Shown here: in pieces, positions 17,616 to 26,196 of the stretch | Position numbering within the stretch: position 1 is the first letter of the stretch | Layout: the number at the start of each line of letters is the position of its first letter | Assembly: GCF_009789235.1 (NCBI RefSeq) | Contig: NZ_WSTB01000006.1 | Span: forward strand, 267,109-331,108 | Origin: Flavobacterium hydrocarbonoxydans | Lineage (GTDB): Bacteria; Bacteroidota; Bacteroidia; Flavobacteriales; Flavobacteriaceae | Reading direction: 5' to 3' | DNA: 64,000 nt | The notes under the pieces: generated by a model | Told to the model about the DNA's origin: nothing | Database searches by the model: none | Seen by the model: the letters and a program-made list of their open reading frames with translations, nothing else | Position numbers and translations under genes: made by a program

Positions 17616-18369
17616 TGGCTACTATTTCATTGTATTTTAAACATAAATCATTCAACAAGTATTCTAATTCCATTCTTTTTTTCTCTTTAAGAAAAAGAAT
17701 CGCCTGTTCATTTTCTACAACATAAAATTTAAATCCCATAATATGTTCCGAAGGGATTTTTAAAGTCTCTAAAAAATAAGTGTCCTCAAAAAGAATGCCC
17801 AACTGAGTTATACCATTTTCTTTATTTTCAACTTTTAGATCCTTTTTTAACTTTTTAGTTCTGCCATTAATTTTATTTATAAGAGGATCAAGCGGCATAG
17901 AACCTCCCAACAGCGTTAAAAGCATTTTTGGTTTAAAATCTCCTGCGGTTGCTAATTTTCTTTCAGCAGGCGTATATGTTTTTTGCCCTTTTGGAACTAT
18001 TCCTAGTTTTTCAGTTGTAATGTCGGCGTTTTCGTTGACAATAACTTCCTTCAATTCAATTTCATTGGCAGTCATTTTGATTTTAAGTGAATTTGACTTA
18101 ACATCCTCAGCCGTAATCCGATAACGAACCGGCTCTAAATTCACCGCCGAAAAAACCAGAACATCTCCTTCTTTTACTGCAATCGAAAATATTCCGTTTA
18201 CATCTGTAACAGCCGTATATTGCGTGTTGTTATTAATAATATTTACGCCTTCTCCCGAAGCAGATTGTCCAACAATTTGTCCTTGAATTTCTTTGACTTC
18301 AGAAGTCTGTCCAAAACCCATCTGAAAAACGAACAGAAGAAAAGCGTGATAGGTATTATTTATTTTCAC
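17602..18369 (-). CDS. Secreted CarboxypepD_reg-like protein, tandem paralogue 2
   Basis: A 255-residue exported protein with a GTG start inside the previous gene, overlapping by 14 bases. The N-terminus (MKINNTYHAFLLFVFQ) is almost identical to paralogue 3. It has the same beta domain (VNGIFSIAVKEGDVLVFSAV), the same block LGIVPKGQKTYTPAERKL, then KINGRTKKLKKDL and a C-terminal IMGFKFYVVENE. The identical junction AGTGAAAATAAATAATAC at both ends of this gene supports duplication of the whole unit. Function unknown. Confidence 0.7.
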   Translation of the reverse strand: MKINNTYHAFLLFVFQMGFGQTSEVKEIQGQIVGQSASGEGVNIINNNTQYTAVTDVNGIFSIAVKEGDVLVFSAVNLEPVRYRITAEDVKSNSLKIKMTANEIELKEVIVNENADITTEKLGIVPKGQKTYTPAERKLATAGDFKPKMLLTLLGGSMPLDPLINKINGRTKKLKKDLKVENKENGITQLGILFEDTYFLETLKIPSEHIMGFKFYVVENEQAILFLKEKKRMELEYLLNDLCLKYNEIVASENK

Positions 18370-19108
18370 TGGCCAGTATTTCTTTATATTTCACCGCCAA
18401 CTCACCCAATAAAAACTCAGTTGATGTTTTGTTTTTCGAATTTAAAATCACAGTAAACTTTTCGTTTTCAACCGCGTAATATTCAAATCCTTTTACGTAT
18501 TCTAAAGGAATTTTCAGTCTGTCAACAAAATGATCAATGGTAAACATTTTTTCTAAAAGCTTCATAAAAAACTCTTTTTTCTCCACGATAGCTTCTTTTT
18601 TTAGCATTGCCGTTCTCCCTGAAAAAAAGTTCAATAAAGGATCTGCCGAAACCGAACCTCCTGCCATTCCGCTCAAAGAAGCCGACGCATTCAAATCTGT
18701 AGCGGTATATAATTTTCTCTCCGCTTCGGTATATGTTTTTTGTCCTTTTGGAACAATTCCTAACGAAACTGCGTTTATATCATCGTATCTTTTAATAATA
18801 ACTTCTTGCAATTGATGAATTACAGGGTTTAATTTTACAGTAAAATTCAGGTCTGAGAAATTTTCAGCGGCCAATTCAATTCTGCATTCTTTAAATTGTA
18901 TAGACGAAAAAACAATCACATCACCTACGCTGGCAGCTATAGAAAAAACCCCTGAAGCATCTGTAGTCACCATGACTTCTGTTTTAGAATTTACGACATA
19001 AACCCCTTCTAAATCACCAAAACCAGCACTTATCTTACCGTTCAGCGTTTCTTGCCCCAAAACCATCTGAGTCAATCCTAAAAACAAAAAACACATTACT
19101 TTATCCAT
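18356..19108 (-). CDS. Secreted CarboxypepD_reg-like protein, tandem paralogue 1
   Basis: A 250-residue exported protein, first gene of the run, starting at an ATG. The signal peptide ends in VLGQ. The beta domain carries TTDASGVFSIAASVGDVIVF. The family block LGIVPKGQKTYTEAERKLYT is at about 113-132, followed by FFSGRTAMLKKEA and VKGFEYYAVENEKF. Members of this set always pair one beta domain with one helical domain, suggesting a structural or binding role in the periplasm; this is inference. About 150 AT-rich bases upstream should hold the promoter. Confidence 0.7.
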   Translation of the reverse strand: MDKVMCFLFLGLTQMVLGQETLNGKISAGFGDLEGVYVVNSKTEVMVTTDASGVFSIAASVGDVIVFSSIQFKECRIELAAENFSDLNFTVKLNPVIHQLQEVIIKRYDDINAVSLGIVPKGQKTYTEAERKLYTATDLNASASLSGMAGGSVSADPLLNFFSGRTAMLKKEAIVEKKEFFMKLLEKMFTIDHFVDRLKIPLEYVKGFEYYAVENEKFTVILNSKNKTSTEFLLGELAVKYKEILASENK

Positions 19109-19258
19109 CTAATTATTAAAAATTTATATTTTCTCTTAAAGCTGTAAAAATATCCTAATGTATTCCAAATTTAGTATTAACGTCATGGTAAAAAAATGTT
19201 AATTAAACATCGGATGCTTTTATAAAAAGGACTTTTAATACCTTTAACCTAAACAAAT

Positions 19259-19981
19259 ATGAACTCAAAGTTTATGAAAAGCATCATCATTGCCAGCACT
19301 TCATCACTACATGCAGGAAGTTATCTGGAGTATATTTTACCCACTTTGCAAGAGCATTTTAAAAACTGCAAAACCCTTTTATTCATTCCGTATGCGCGAC
19401 CAGGCGGAATTTCTCATACTGAATACACGCAAAAAGTTAGTGAAGCTTTTGCAAAAATTAATATTGCCGTAAAAGGAATTCATGAATTCGAAAATCCTGA
19501 AAACGCAATAAAAAACGCCGAAGGAATTTTTACAGGTGGCGGCAACACATTTCTGTTGGTTACACAATTGTACAAAAACAACATTATGCAGCTTCTTGCC
19601 GAAACTGTTAAAAACGGTACGCCTTATTTAGGAACCAGCGCAGGGAGCAATATTTGCGGACTTTCGATGCAAACGACTAACGATATGCCTATTGTTTATC
19701 CGCCAAGTTTCCAGACATTGGGACTGATTCCATTTAACCTGAACCCCCATTATTTAGATCCAATAGAACAATCCACACACATGGGTGAAACACGTGAAAC
19801 GCGCATCAAAGAGTTTCATGCTTTTAATAATATTCCGGTTTTAGGACTAAGAGAAGGCAGCTGGCTTGAAGTAAAAGGAGAAAAAATTACCTTGAAAGGC
19901 AATCTGAAAGCAAGATTGTTTCAGCAAAATAAAACTGCCGAGGAATTAGAACCCGAAAGTGATTTGAGCAACTTAAAATAA
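19259..19981 (+). CDS. pepE: Peptidase E (alpha-aspartyl dipeptidase)
   Basis: A cytoplasmic serine peptidase of family S51 that splits dipeptides with N-terminal aspartate. The nucleophile Ser lies in GTSAGSNI (about 121-128). Other family segments are FTGGGNTFLL, NPHYLDP and LGLREGSWL. Length 240 against 229 in E. coli. Start at 19259; an ATG at 19274 is an alternative five codons in. The stop is followed by a cluster of AAACCATATAAGT repeats. Confidence 0.87.
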   Translation: MNSKFMKSIIIASTSSLHAGSYLEYILPTLQEHFKNCKTLLFIPYARPGGISHTEYTQKVSEAFAKINIAVKGIHEFENPENAIKNAEGIFTGGGNTFLLVTQLYKNNIMQLLAETVKNGTPYLGTSAGSNICGLSMQTTNDMPIVYPPSFQTLGLIPFNLNPHYLDPIEQSTHMGETRETRIKEFHAFNNIPVLGLREGSWLEVKGEKITLKGNLKARLFQQNKTAEELEPESDLSNLK

Positions 19982-19989
19982 TTCTTTTT

Positions 19990-20137
19990 AAACCATATAA
20001 GTGATTTAAGAAAATTTAAGTTTTAGCTTTTCTAAAATAAAAATACTTCTGCATAATTATTTTCAAACCATATAAGTAATTTAAGAAAATTAAGTTTTAA
20101 CCCTTTCTAACAATGAACTTACATCACTTATATGGTT
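19990..20137. repeat. AAACCATATAAGT repeat cluster
   Basis: Two direct copies of a unit beginning AAACCATATAAGT and running into TTTAAG-AAAAT-TTAAGTTTTA (at 19990 and 20065), and one inverted copy (ACTTACATCACTTATATGGTT, 20117-20137). Further copies flank the gap at 27724-28158 and one is near 31752. Confidence 0.7.
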
Positions 20138-20150
20138 AGATTAAAAAACA

Positions 20151-20183
20151 AAAAAGCCTCAAACTAATAGTTTAAGGCTTTTT
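20151..20183 (-). terminator. Terminator after the tRNA-Gly pair
   Basis: Stem AAAAAGCCTcAAACT with AGTTTaAGGCTTTTT (one mismatch), 4 bases beyond the 3' end of the downstream tRNA. Confidence 0.75.
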
Positions 20184-20187
20184 GAAG

Positions 20188-20260
<73 letters not shown>

Positions 20261-20272
20261 ATTAACAGGGCG

Positions 20273-20280
20273 CAAATATA
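20273..20280 (-). promoter_or_regulatory. -7 element of tRNA-Gly copy 2
   Basis: TATATTTG on the minus strand, 13 bases from the tRNA 5' end, matching TAnnTTTG. Each tRNA copy has its own element. Confidence 0.55.
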
Positions 20281-20370
20281 AATAATTAAATGATATAAAA
20301 AAATAATTATTACAAAATCTAAGCAAAAAATTTTAATCTTTAGAACTCAAACGTGTTAAGTTTCATTTAG

Positions 20371-20443
<73 letters not shown>

Positions 20444-20455
20444 ATTACTGTGGTG

Positions 20456-20463
20456 CAAATATA
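20456..20463 (-). promoter_or_regulatory. -7 element of tRNA-Gly copy 1
   Basis: TATATTTG on the minus strand ahead of the tRNA, as for the second copy. Confidence 0.55.
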
Positions 20464-20579
20464 AATAATAAGTTAAGTTTAAAGCAAACTTTTTTTCATA
20501 AAAAAATAAATTAAAAATCATTATTTATAGTAATCTATTTAAAATTAAAAAGTTATAGCTTTGTTTTTTTATTTGAAAC

Positions 20580-21026
20580 ATGACCCTAATTAAAGAAATA
20601 TCAGCCAAAGAGACCTTTATAGTTCGACATCCAGTACTTCGAAACGGAAAACCATTAGAAAGTTGCGTCTTTGAAGGCGACGATTTACCTACAACACATC
20701 ACTTTGGAATTTACGATTCTGATAATTTAACAGGAATAATTTCATTGTTCTCTAAATCCAATACTATATTTGTATCGCAAAATCAAGCGCAAATTCGCGG
20801 GATGGCCGTTTTAGAGACGCATCAAAAAAAAGGCCTTGGTGAAGCTTTGGTAAAACACTGCGAAAAGTACTGCAATGACAATCAAATTGATTTAATTTGG
20901 TTTAATGCCAGAACTGCTGCGGTTGGATTTTACAAAAAACTTGGTTATCAAATTGTTGGAGAAGCTTTTGATATTCCGGATGTTGGAGAACACCATTTAA
21001 TGTATAAAGAATTAAAAAATGAATAA
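20580..21026 (+). CDS. GNAT-family N-acetyltransferase
   Basis: A 148-residue cytoplasmic acetyltransferase. The acetyl-CoA binding motif A is IRGMAVLETHQKKGLGEALV (about 76-95), followed by motif B around FNARTAAVGFYKKLGYQIVG. The substrate is unknown. The gene overlaps the following L,D-transpeptidase gene by 8 bases, so the two are co-transcribed and the acceptor could be linked to cell-wall metabolism, though that is speculative. Confidence 0.85.
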   Translation: MTLIKEISAKETFIVRHPVLRNGKPLESCVFEGDDLPTTHHFGIYDSDNLTGIISLFSKSNTIFVSQNQAQIRGMAVLETHQKKGLGEALVKHCEKYCNDNQIDLIWFNARTAAVGFYKKLGYQIVGEAFDIPDVGEHHLMYKELKNE

Positions 21027-22605
21027 ACTTTACTTTTGTTTCCTACTATTAGCCTTTGCCAGTTGTAAAAAAGAAGTTCCGGAAGCTCCTGTTGTTAAGC
21101 CAACAAAAGCGCCACCTATTATTCAGACGGATGAAAGAAAAATTAAAATTGATACGGCTTTAATCAATTCTTTTAAGAGTGAAACGTTGCAGCTTTTTTA
21201 TGCTTCCTCTGAAAACCAAACGGTTTGGGGAAATCTAAATAAAAGAGTTTTTATTCTAAACCAACTTAAAAAAGCCGAAGAATTAGGTTTAAATCCTGAT
21301 GACTACAGCTCTTCCAAACTTAGTAAATACGAAACCAAAATCAGCCAATTAAACGATAGCGAGTTAGCCTGCTACGACGTGATGCTGACGTATAATTTTG
21401 AAAAGTTCCTAACCCATTTAAACAAAGGAAAATTAAATCCGAAATTATTATACAGAGACTGGGCTTTAGAAGAAAAAGAGTTTGACGTTAATACCGTTCT
21501 GATAAAAGGATTCAACAGAGATTGCCTGGACAGTATTGTAGAAAGTACGCAATCAACTGCAGCTACGTATAAGCAGCTGCTTAAATCGTTGCAATTGGTT
21601 AATGAATTTCCGGAAGATGCTATTAAAAAAATCGAATCTGCTGAAAAAATCACGTTAAACGATACTAATACTGCTTTGGTTACCATCAAAAAAAGACTTT
21701 TATACTGGAAAGACCTGTCAGGCAGAAAAGATAGTCTAAGCTCTATTTATGACCAAAAAACTTTTGAAGCTGTAAAAAGATTTCAAAAAAGACACGGCTT
21801 AGCTGCAGATGGCGTTATTGGAGCAGGAACTTTAAAAGCTTTAAACTTTACAAAAGAGCAGAGAAAACAACAAATAATTGCTAATCTGGAACGCTGGAGA
21901 TGGTATCCTAATGAATTTTCGGAAAATTATTTTATTGTAAATATTCCAAATTACAGTCTGAATGTAGTTGAAAACAAAGACACAACCGTAGTTCGAAATG
22001 TCGTAGTAGGAACCAACAAAAGAAAAACGCCTATTTTAACCTCAACACTTAAAACGATTGTTTTTAACCCTACATGGACCGTTCCGCCTACTATTTTGAA
22101 AGAAGATGTTGTGCCTGCCATGAAACGCAACAGAAATTATTTGGCCAATAAAAGCATTACCATTTATGATAGTGCCGGAAATGTTGTAAATCCAAATAAC
22201 TGGAATCCTAACAAACCGCATAGTTATCGTTATGTACAAAGCCCTGGCTATAACAATTCCTTAGGACTGATGAAGATTTTATTCCCAAACAATTACAGTG
22301 TGTATTTACATGATACCAATCACCGTGACTATTTTGGAAGAAATAATCGTTCGTTAAGTTCTGGCTGTGTACGTATAGAAAATCCTCTTGAACTGGCGCA
22401 GCATATTCTGAATGATTCTATTAGATGGTCAAAATCAAGAATTGATTCTTTAATTGTAACCAAAAAAACAACGAACATCAGAATTACCCAAAAATACAAA
22501 TTGTATCAATGGTACTGGACTGCCTGGAGTGAAGACAATCAAATGATTTTTAGAGATGATATTTACGATTTAGACGCCGATTTGTATGCCAAACTAAGAA
22601 ATTAG
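21019..22605 (+). CDS. L,D-transpeptidase lipoprotein (YcbB/LdtD type)
   Basis: A 528-residue envelope enzyme that forms or remodels peptidoglycan cross-links. It has a lipobox (LLLAFASC), an N-terminal scaffold region, a peptidoglycan-binding helical domain (TFEAVKRFQKRHGLAADGVIG through TLKALNF) and a YkuD catalytic domain with the active-site sequence SSGCVRIENPLELA (Cys in SGC, His upstream in YLHDTNHRDYF). Domain order and length are those of the YcbB type. The 3' end overlaps the opposing YkuD-type gene by 12 bases. Confidence 0.9.
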   Translation: MNKLYFCFLLLAFASCKKEVPEAPVVKPTKAPPIIQTDERKIKIDTALINSFKSETLQLFYASSENQTVWGNLNKRVFILNQLKKAEELGLNPDDYSSSKLSKYETKISQLNDSELACYDVMLTYNFEKFLTHLNKGKLNPKLLYRDWALEEKEFDVNTVLIKGFNRDCLDSIVESTQSTAATYKQLLKSLQLVNEFPEDAIKKIESAEKITLNDTNTALVTIKKRLLYWKDLSGRKDSLSSIYDQKTFEAVKRFQKRHGLAADGVIGAGTLKALNFTKEQRKQQIIANLERWRWYPNEFSENYFIVNIPNYSLNVVENKDTTVVRNVVVGTNKRKTPILTSTLKTIVFNPTWTVPPTILKEDVVPAMKRNRNYLANKSITIYDSAGNVVNPNNWNPNKPHSYRYVQSPGYNNSLGLMKILFPNNYSVYLHDTNHRDYFGRNNRSLSSGCVRIENPLELAQHILNDSIRWSKSRIDSLIVTKKTTNIRITQKYKLYQWYWTAWSEDNQMIFRDDIYDLDADLYAKLRN

Positions 22606-23313
22606 TTGCTCCATCGCAAATCCTCTTGATGGATGGTAAATATACAAACACGATTTGTCTTTTATTATCTGGATAATCGAAGCCGTAATCTCAACCGGAA
22701 GTGCTGGACAGCCTTGGCTTCTGCCTAATCTTTTGTTATTTCGAATAAACGATTCAGAAACATAATTGGCACCGTGAATCACAACAGCTCTTTCGCGGGC
22801 ATGATCATTAACACCTTTTTCTAAACCATCTAAACGCAATGAAAGACCATGTTTTCCCTGATAAACTTCTCCAGTTGAATAAAAACCAAGACTACTCTTG
22901 AACGAAGAATTGGCATTTGAAAAAGCCGATGCAAATTCTTCACCTGTATTTCTACCGTGAGCAACTAACGAATGAAACAAGATGGTATTGGTCGCTAAAT
23001 CAATCACCCAAAGACGCTTGGCGTTTGATGATAAGCTAAAATCGACTAAGGTTAAGATATCTTTTCGAACCAGCCCTTTTTCTTTTAATAAATAAAACCC
23101 TTTTAAGGCTTCAGAAAAAGATTTCATTTCAGGAAGTTTGAAATTATTAGCATTTAGGCTGCTATAAACACTTTCAACTTTCGCATCTATACTAAGTTTT
23201 TCAACTTTTGCGATGTTTTTTGTTGCTGTTTTATCAATTTCAAAAGTATTTTTAGAATCTGTCCCAAAAGACAAAAATAAAAATAAAAGCGCGGGATAAA
23301 TCTTATAAATCAT
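22594..23313 (-). CDS. Murein L,D-transpeptidase catalytic domain family protein
   Basis: A 239-residue exported protein with a signal segment (IYPALLFLFLSFG). The C-terminal half matches the YkuD_2 family (DUF4876-like): VVIHGANYVSESFI and LGRSQGCPALPVEI, where His and Cys are the predicted catalytic pair. It is a different family from its convergent neighbour. Reaction on peptidoglycan is inferred from the family. Confidence 0.82.
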   Translation of the reverse strand: MIYKIYPALLFLFLSFGTDSKNTFEIDKTATKNIAKVEKLSIDAKVESVYSSLNANNFKLPEMKSFSEALKGFYLLKEKGLVRKDILTLVDFSLSSNAKRLWVIDLATNTILFHSLVAHGRNTGEEFASAFSNANSSFKSSLGFYSTGEVYQGKHGLSLRLDGLEKGVNDHARERAVVIHGANYVSESFIRNNKRLGRSQGCPALPVEITASIIQIIKDKSCLYIYHPSRGFAMEQLIS

Positions 23314-23623
23314 TGAATTTCTTTAGGTTAAACTTAGCTTGGGGTTCGACAAATGTATAAAAAATATGCAATGACCAAAATTTATTACAACAAAACTGCT
23401 CGTTTTTGCCTAAACTTTAACAATTCATCATCCAAAAAGGGGCAAAAACTATAATAATACTTAATTTTGAAATCTATTTTAACATAAATAAATCATAACA
23501 AACTGATTTACAACATAATTGAAATTCAAATTATAGATTTGCAAAATATAAATCCTCAAAAATGTAACAATCAGAAAAAATTGGGGTCTATTACCTTAAT
23601 TAAATAATATTTCTACAACTAAA
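23314..23623. other. Intergenic region with divergent promoters
   Basis: AT-rich spacer between two divergent genes. I see no gene, repeat or terminator here. It should hold the promoters for the YkuD_2-type gene and the DUF5916 gene. Confidence 0.5.
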
Positions 23624-26056
23624 ATGAAAAACGTTTTTTTTATCGGCATACTTCTCCTTTCCGCTTTTTGGAGCTACGGACAAAAAAAGGTTCTGCAAAC
23701 ACAATCTATCAATCAACCGATTTCTATCGACGGAAAATTAGATGAAGAAGTTTGGAGAAATGCTGCTATAGCTTCAGATTTTGTAACTCTGGAGCCCGAC
23801 AACGGAAAACCTATTTCAGAAAATAAAAAAACAGAAGTCAAAGTTGTATATAATAACGACGCCATTTATATTGGCGCCATGATGTATGATGATGAGCCTA
23901 CTAAAATTTTAAAAGAAATTTCACAACGTGATAATTTTGGAACTGCGGACCTTTTTGGCGTTTTTATTAATGGTTTTAATGATGGTCAGCAGGATTTTAT
24001 GTTTTATGTTTCGGCAGCAGATGTTCAGGGCGACTGTATTATGACCGATGCTAATGGTGAAGACTATTCCTGGGACGCTGTATGGAATAGCAAAGCAACC
24101 CTAACCGAGAATGGCTGGATTGTCGAAATTAAAATTCCGTATGCAGCACTTCGTTTTTCAAGTGAAAACAAACAAACCTGGGGAATTAATTTCTTTAGGG
24201 AAGTGAAACGCGACCGTTTTAAATATACCTGGAATTTTGTTGACTCCAAAATTGGAACTTTTACCCAACAAAGCGGAATTCTGGAAGGAATAGAAAACAT
24301 AAAACCTCCTACCCGATTGTTTTTGATGCCTTATGCCTCTTATTATCTAAATGCAGCTGATGGCCTAAAAACATACGGAACCATGAAGGGCGGAATGGAC
24401 ATTAAATACGGTATAAATGATGCTTTTACGCTGGATGCCATTTTGATTCCTGATTTCGGGCAGGCCAAATACGACGATCAAATCCTGAATTTAGGTCCTT
24501 TTGAACAGCAATTCAACGAAAACAGAGCTTTTTTTACCGAAGGAACTGACTTATTCAATAAAGGGAATATGTTTTATTCGAGAAGAATTGGCGGAAAACC
24601 TTCGACTGAACCTGATTTAGAAAAAAATGAAAAAGTTATTGAAGAGCCACAAAGTGTAAATTTAATCAATGCCTTAAAAATTTCCGGAAGAACAAAAGGC
24701 GGATTAGGCGTTGGGATTTTAAATGCCGTAACCGAAAAAACATACAGCACTATCCAAGACACCATTACACTGCAAAGACGCAGGGAAGTTGTGGAACCTT
24801 TAGCTAATTATAATGTATTGGTATTGGATCAACGCTTTCGCAAAAATTCATCGGTGACTTTTATCAATACGAATGTGACCCGAAATGGAGAATTTAGAGA
24901 CGCTAATGTTTCTGCTCTAGCCTGGGATTTAAACACAAAAGCAAACTCATACAACTTATCCGGAAATTTCAAATACAGTTCCATCAACGATATCGAAGAT
25001 AAAGATGGGGTTTATGCGACGCTTGGTTTTGCTAAAACAAGTGGGAAATACCGTTATAGCTTCGGTTCGGATTTTGTTACCGAAGACTTTGATCCTAATG
25101 ATTTGGGAATAAATTTTTATACTAATTATTATAATTTTTATGGAAATGCGAATTATAGAACACTAAAAAAGACCGAAAAACTCAATAATTTCAGGGCTAA
25201 CTATAATATGTACATCGAGTACAACAAGTTTTCCGGACGAATTCAGGACAATAACATAAACGTTAATGCACATGTAACGACTTTAAAAAATAATTATTTC
25301 GGAATGGGACTTACCGTTTTTCCTTTAGAATCATCCGACTACTACGAACCTCGTGCCGACAATCGCTACGTGATTATTCCTAGAAAAATAGAATCTTGGG
25401 GCAGTATTTCGACCAATTACAACAACAAATTTGCTGTAGATTTTAATCCTTCAATATCTATTGCAGATGAACCTGGCAGAATGGCTTATGGCTTTGATTT
25501 AGGACCCCGATACCGTTTTAATGATAAACTTTTGATGACCTATACTTTTAGTTTTTTTAGAAAAAACAATAACAAAGGTTTTATCGACGATTATGATGAA
25601 GATGACAACGAAGCAACTCCAGAAACGATTGTTTTTGCTAATCGAAATGTTATTACCTACTCGAATACCCTTGGCGGTAAATATGCCATAAACAGTACGA
25701 TGACGCTAAATTTATCCGTTCGTCAATACTGGTCGTATGCTGAAAATAAAGAGATTTTAGAACTTCAGCCCAACGGAACACTAACTGCTTTTCCTGAATA
25801 TATCGAAAACAAAAATTCAAGTTTCTATTCCTGGAACGCTGATTTATCGTATTCCTGGTGGTTTGCGCCCGGAAGTCAGATTTCTGTTTTATATCGCAAT
25901 AATGCTTCTAATTTCGAAAATATAATCGACAAGGAATTTAAGCAAAATGTAACAGGTTTACTCAATAATGATGCGTTAAAACATATTTTTTCTATTAGTG
26001 TAAAATATTTTATTGATACAAATGCTGTTAAAAATAAGATACGAAACCGAGCGTAG
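23624..26056 (+). CDS. DUF5916 protein with CBM9-like domain
   Basis: An 810-residue exported protein (signal peptide ending SYGQ). The N-terminal part (about 25-230) is a carbohydrate-binding-family-9-like beta-sandwich (ISIDGKLDEEVWRNAAIASDF, IYIGAMMYDDEP). The C-terminal DUF5916 part has alternating aromatic strands typical of an outer-membrane barrel. Such proteins are widespread in Bacteroidota and of unknown function; a role in sugar or peptide handling at the outer membrane is a guess. It stands alone on the plus strand. Confidence 0.8.
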   Translation: MKNVFFIGILLLSAFWSYGQKKVLQTQSINQPISIDGKLDEEVWRNAAIASDFVTLEPDNGKPISENKKTEVKVVYNNDAIYIGAMMYDDEPTKILKEISQRDNFGTADLFGVFINGFNDGQQDFMFYVSAADVQGDCIMTDANGEDYSWDAVWNSKATLTENGWIVEIKIPYAALRFSSENKQTWGINFFREVKRDRFKYTWNFVDSKIGTFTQQSGILEGIENIKPPTRLFLMPYASYYLNAADGLKTYGTMKGGMDIKYGINDAFTLDAILIPDFGQAKYDDQILNLGPFEQQFNENRAFFTEGTDLFNKGNMFYSRRIGGKPSTEPDLEKNEKVIEEPQSVNLINALKISGRTKGGLGVGILNAVTEKTYSTIQDTITLQRRREVVEPLANYNVLVLDQRFRKNSSVTFINTNVTRNGEFRDANVSALAWDLNTKANSYNLSGNFKYSSINDIEDKDGVYATLGFAKTSGKYRYSFGSDFVTEDFDPNDLGINFYTNYYNFYGNANYRTLKKTEKLNNFRANYNMYIEYNKFSGRIQDNNINVNAHVTTLKNNYFGMGLTVFPLESSDYYEPRADNRYVIIPRKIESWGSISTNYNNKFAVDFNPSISIADEPGRMAYGFDLGPRYRFNDKLLMTYTFSFFRKNNNKGFIDDYDEDDNEATPETIVFANRNVITYSNTLGGKYAINSTMTLNLSVRQYWSYAENKEILELQPNGTLTAFPEYIENKNSSFYSWNADLSYSWWFAPGSQISVLYRNNASNFENIIDKEFKQNVTGLLNNDALKHIFSISVKYFIDTNAVKNKIRNRA

Positions 26057-26150
26057 TCTGAATTAATTTTAAAAAATAAAGGCTTCTATAATTAAATTAT
26101 TATTTTTTAGCAGTCTTCCTTTTATTAAACATAATTGTCACCCTGCTTTC

Positions 26151-26179
26151 TTGCTCATTTTATAAATGGTTTATCTTTG
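26151..26179 (+). promoter_or_regulatory. Promoter of gpmI
   Basis: TTG (26151) and TATCTTTG (26172-26179) with an 18-base spacer match the Bacteroidota -33/-7 promoter. The start codon is 17 bases downstream, so the leader is very short. Confidence 0.6.
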
Positions 26180-26196
26180 TAAAAAACTAAAAACTA

